Shown: piece by piece, positions 6,599 through 8,296 of the stretch | Numbering within the stretch: position 1 is the stretch's first letter | How the letters are laid out: each line of letters starts with the position of its first letter | Source of the DNA: an uncultured Oscillospiraceae bacterium | GTDB taxonomy: Bacteria > Bacillota > Clostridia > Oscillospirales > Acutalibacteraceae | Length of the DNA: 8,296 nucleotides | Assembly (NCBI GenBank): GCA_905203795.1 | Contig: CAJKXG010000047.1 | Coordinates: 1-8,296 of the forward strand | Direction: 5' to 3' | Translations under genes and position numbers: made by a program | Notes under the pieces: generated by a model | Databases searched by the model: none | Told to the model about the DNA's origin: nothing | The model's input: the letters and a program-made list of their open reading frames with translations, nothing else

Positions 6599-6970
6599 TT
6601 ACTTCATCAGGTTTCCGACGGTATACTCCGCGACCGGATTGCCGTTGACCACATGATCCGCCACAATGCGCGCTACCTTGTCGGGGGTGATTTTGCCGTA
6701 TGTAACCTTTTCTTTGCCGGGGGCGATAACCTCCACGATCGGCTCAAACTGGCACATGCCGATGCAGCCGGTCTGCACCACCGTCACGTTGTCCAAATGC
6801 CGTTTGGCGATCTCGTCCACAAACGCATTCAGCACCGGACGCGCACCGGCGGCAATGCCGCAGGTCGCCATGCCGACGACTACGCGAATCGCATCCTTTT
6901 GATCCTCACGAACGGTCATTTTTTCCCGAGCCTTGTCCCGAATGGCTTGCAGCTCTGCAATGGATTTCAT
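6599..6970 (-). CDS. hndB: Thioredoxin-like (2Fe-2S) ferredoxin, HndB/HydD type
   Basis: A 123-residue protein of the thioredoxin-like 2Fe-2S ferredoxin family, accompanying NuoE-like and NuoF-like hydrogenase subunits. By position and motifs it matches HndB of NADP-reducing hydrogenases and HydD of acetogen operons (recalled, not searched). I chose ATG 6970 because AGGAGG (6984-6979) lies 8 nt upstream; the in-frame TTG at 6976 is only 2 nt from it. Cysteines visible: Cys37 in TCGIAAGA, and Cys69 and Cys73 in TGCIGMC. A classical thioredoxin-like ferredoxin has C-x4-C before C-x3-C; here the position four after Cys37 is glycine (residue 42), so only three of four expected ligands are present. 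I believe the GTCGIAAGA form recurs in this family, so it may bind a cluster differently or be structural. The stop falls 19 nt before the hydB ATG. Confidence 0.88.
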   Translation of the reverse strand: MKSIAELQAIRDKAREKMTVREDQKDAIRVVVGMATCGIAAGARPVLNAFVDEIAKRHLDNVTVVQTGCIGMCQFEPIVEVIAPGKEKVTYGKITPDKVARIVADHVVNGNPVAEYTVGNLMK

Positions 6971-7014
6971 AACCAATACCTCCTATATACCCGAATTTCT
7001 CAAATGCCTTATAC

Positions 7015-7563
7015 TTATAATGTACTGCCCATCTCATCCGTGCTTTCACGCACATACGCTTCGATCCAATTGATCACGTCCGGTTCATCCAGCGGCACAT
7101 CCTCCAGTTGCACGCGCAACTCGCGGGTGTCCAGTGTAAACCGCTTATCATCCACCGAAAAGCGATAGACGAAATCCAGCGAGGGATTCAGCCGGATCAG
7201 CGTGATCACCGTCCCGCACATATCTCCCAGCGGCATGCGGTCGATATGAGACAGACGGAAGGTCGCCGACACAGTCGTGCCCTGCCCGGGCGCGGTGTCG
7301 ATCGTCAGATCGCCGTCCGCCATTTCCGCCGCCATGCGAAACAGCGGTACGCCCATGCCCACCTTTCGTGTGGTACGGGTCGTGTAAAACGGATCTCTCA
7401 CCCGCGCCGCCTGTTCCGCCGTCATGCCGCAGCCGTTGTCGATAATGCGGATGGTCAATCGATCGGCAGCGGTGTCCGCCGCCACTTCCAACTCGATCAG
7501 AGACGCACCGGCAGAAATGGAATTCTGCGCGATATCCAGCACGTTCAGCGACAGTTCCCGCAT
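7015..7563 (-). CDS. Stand-alone HATPase (GHKL) domain protein in the hydrogenase operon
   Basis: A 182-residue protein with the histidine-kinase-type ATP-binding fold but no phospho-accepting histidine domain, sensor or membrane segment. Visible motifs: N box LDIAQNSISAGAS (9-21, Asn14), G1 box IIDNGCGM (40-47, Asp42), an F-box-like DPFYTTR (57-63) and G2 box KVGMGVPLF (67-75), followed by GQGTTVSATF near 95. These are the residues that hold Mg-ATP. The rest, about 105-182, is a C-terminal extension I cannot assign. The start ATG lies 4 nt after the hydC stop with no clear ribosome-binding site, which suggests translational coupling to hydC. An ATPase-like gene recurs beside NuoE-like hydrogenase genes in anaerobes, and I recall a gene in this place (hydE) in the Acetobacterium hydCEDBA operon. 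It may be a serine kinase, anti-sigma factor or partner kinase; its function is unknown to me. Confidence 0.88.
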   Translation of the reverse strand: MRELSLNVLDIAQNSISAGASLIELEVAADTAADRLTIRIIDNGCGMTAEQAARVRDPFYTTRTTRKVGMGVPLFRMAAEMADGDLTIDTAPGQGTTVSATFRLSHIDRMPLGDMCGTVITLIRLNPSLDFVYRFSVDDKRFTLDTRELRVQLEDVPLDEPDVINWIEAYVRESTDEMGSTL

Positions 7564-7567
7564 AACA

Positions 7568-8065
7568 TCAATCGGCGTATTTCGCCAGAATGCCGTCCAC
7601 GTCGTCCACCGTCAGGCGACCGTACACTTCGTCGTTCACCGTCAGGACGGGGGCAAGACCGCACGCGCCGATGCAACGGCAGGCGGTCAGCGAAAAACGA
7701 CCGTCCTCGGTGCATTCGTCCGCACCGATGCCCAGCTTTTCGGACAGCTTATTGAAGATATCGCCGGAGCCTTTGACATAACACGCCGTACCAAGGCAAA
7801 CGGAGATATTGTGTTGACCCTTGGGAGACAGAGCAAATTGCGCATAGAAAGTCGCCACGCCGTACACCTTTTCCAGCGGCACGCCCATCCCCTCTGCGAT
7901 CATTTCCTGCACTTCCATCGGCAGATAACCGTAAATTTCCTGTGCATCCTGCATCACCGCCATCAGACGGCTGCTGTCATGTTTATTGGCGTCGATGACA
8001 GCGCGCAGCTTTTGCTCCTGTTCCGGCGTTCCTTTGAACGGGAGCTTGCTGATTTTTTTCCGCAT
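7568..8065 (-). CDS. hydC: NuoE-like 2Fe-2S subunit of [FeFe] hydrogenase, HydC (HndA)
   Basis: HydC corresponds to the 24-kDa NuoE subunit of complex I. It carries one 2Fe-2S cluster and docks on the flavin subunit HydB. The 165-residue product has an N-terminal helical bundle (LMAVMQDAQEIYGYLP at 34-49, then KVYGVATFYAQF at 66-77) and a thioredoxin-like domain with cluster ligands Cys90 and Cys95 (SVCLGTACYVKG) and Cys131 and Cys135 (CRCIGACGLAP). The spacing C-x4-C and C-x3-C is exactly that of the family, and the length is typical. AAGGAGG (8082-8076) lies 10 nt before ATG 8065. It is the first gene of the operon, in the order hydC, ATPase, ferredoxin, hydB, hydA. Confidence 0.95.
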   Translation of the reverse strand: MRKKISKLPFKGTPEQEQKLRAVIDANKHDSSRLMAVMQDAQEIYGYLPMEVQEMIAEGMGVPLEKVYGVATFYAQFALSPKGQHNISVCLGTACYVKGSGDIFNKLSEKLGIGADECTEDGRFSLTACRCIGACGLAPVLTVNDEVYGRLTVDDVDGILAKYAD

Positions 8066-8095
8066 GTTGCCAGTTCCTCCTTGTAAAATAGGCTT

Positions 8096-8122
8096 TTACG
8101 CTCACGGCGTTATGCTCACGCC
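8096..8122. repeat. 11-bp direct repeat with internal inverted repeat in the hydC leader
   Basis: TTACGCTCACG (8096-8106) and TTATGCTCACG (8110-8120) are direct repeats with one mismatch, set 14 nt apart. An inverted repeat GGCGT (8106-8110) / ACGCC (8118-8122) overlaps the second copy. The unit lies between the predicted start site and the hydC ribosome-binding site, so it could be a paired regulator site or a small RNA hairpin. No known operator matches by eye. Confidence 0.45.
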
Positions 8123-8296
8123 ATATAGCGGACATCTAATTATAACATATCCTATACGTTTATTCCAGAGCTTTTTGTAAAAATTTTGAGATTTTTTGTT
8201 TTGTATTTGCGCATTTTCTTGTTTCTTCTCAAAAATTCTCGGATACTATTATCAATACAATGGATTCTGACAGAATGGCGTTTATTCTACCGGCAC
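8123..8296. other. Intergenic region upstream of the hydrogenase operon
   Basis: Apart from the hydC promoter, this stretch holds no open frame that looks coding. It is much richer in A/T than the genes, with T-runs at 8171-8175 and 8192-8197. A TATTAT (8247-8252) on the plus strand could be the -10 of a gene to the right, but it has no acceptable -35, so I do not call it. Confidence 0.5.
8139..8167 (-). promoter_or_regulatory. Extended -10 promoter for the hydrogenase operon
   Basis: On the minus strand a perfect -10 box TATAAT (8144-8139) is preceded by TGT, making an extended -10 (TGTTATAAT), the same as at the rpsF promoter. The hexamer 17 nt upstream is TGGAAT (8167-8162), only 3 of 6 matches to TTGACA. 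A weak -35 with a strong extended -10 fits a regulated promoter, though that is inference. Upstream (8171-8255) the strand is rich in A-tracts, which could act as an UP element. The start would be near 8132, giving a 67-nt leader. Confidence 0.7.

Noticed and set aside
6971..6976. TTG at 6976 as the start of the thioredoxin-like ferredoxin
   Set aside because: AGGAGG at 6984-6979 is only 2 nt from this TTG but 8 nt from ATG 6970, the normal spacing.
8139..8296. Rex (NADH-sensing repressor) operator upstream of hydC
   Set aside because: I scanned both strands by eye for TTGTTAA...TTAACAA and found no acceptable palindrome near the promoter.

Overview
The window looks like chromosomal DNA from an anaerobic, moderately GC-rich Firmicute of the class Clostridia; an Oscillospirales-type gut anaerobe is my best guess, but this is inference. 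Reasons: the rpsF-ssb-rpsR operon in Firmicutes order, strong AGGAGG ribosome-binding sites before most genes, a zinc-type (C+) ribosomal protein S18, a CmpB-family membrane protein, and a multisubunit NAD-linked [FeFe] hydrogenase operon. No mobile element, CRISPR array, tRNA or rRNA is visible.

Layout. (1) 1-1023, minus strand: the first 341 codons of prfB (peptide release factor 2), cut off by the left edge. This prfB lacks the usual autoregulatory frameshift. (2) 1024-1273: divergent promoter region, with a good sigma-A-type promoter in each direction and a structured rpsF leader whose Shine-Dalgarno sequence is paired in a hairpin. (3) 1274-2431, plus strand: rpsF, ssb, rpsR, closed by a strong intrinsic terminator at 2451-2490. 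(4) 2576-2980, plus strand: a small four-helix CmpB-family membrane protein of unknown role. A perfect 16-bp hairpin that can serve as a two-way terminator lies between it and the convergent hydrogenase operon. (5) 8065-3030, minus strand: five genes in the order hydC (NuoE-like), a stand-alone HATPase protein, a thioredoxin-like ferredoxin (HndB type), hydB (NuoF-like) and hydA ([FeFe] hydrogenase). (6) 8066-8296: promoter region of that operon, with an extended -10 element, an 11-bp direct repeat in the leader and an A/T-rich upstream stretch.

How the genes work together. HydC, HydB and HydA together carry what a soluble electron-bifurcating or NAD(P)-reducing hydrogenase of the HydABC/HndABCD type needs: a NuoE-like 2Fe-2S subunit, a flavin/NAD subunit with many Fe-S centres, and an H-cluster subunit. 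Such enzymes couple NADH and reduced ferredoxin to H2. The maturation genes hydE, hydF and hydG are not in the window. hydA as given is split by a frameshift between two H-cluster motifs, so this sequence encodes no complete catalytic subunit. Both halves are otherwise well conserved, so a base-calling error or a very recent mutation is more likely than an old pseudogene.

I see no clearly new biological system. The points most worth checking are the hydA break, the Ser in its L1 motif, the HATPase gene inside the hydrogenase operon, and the rpsF leader.
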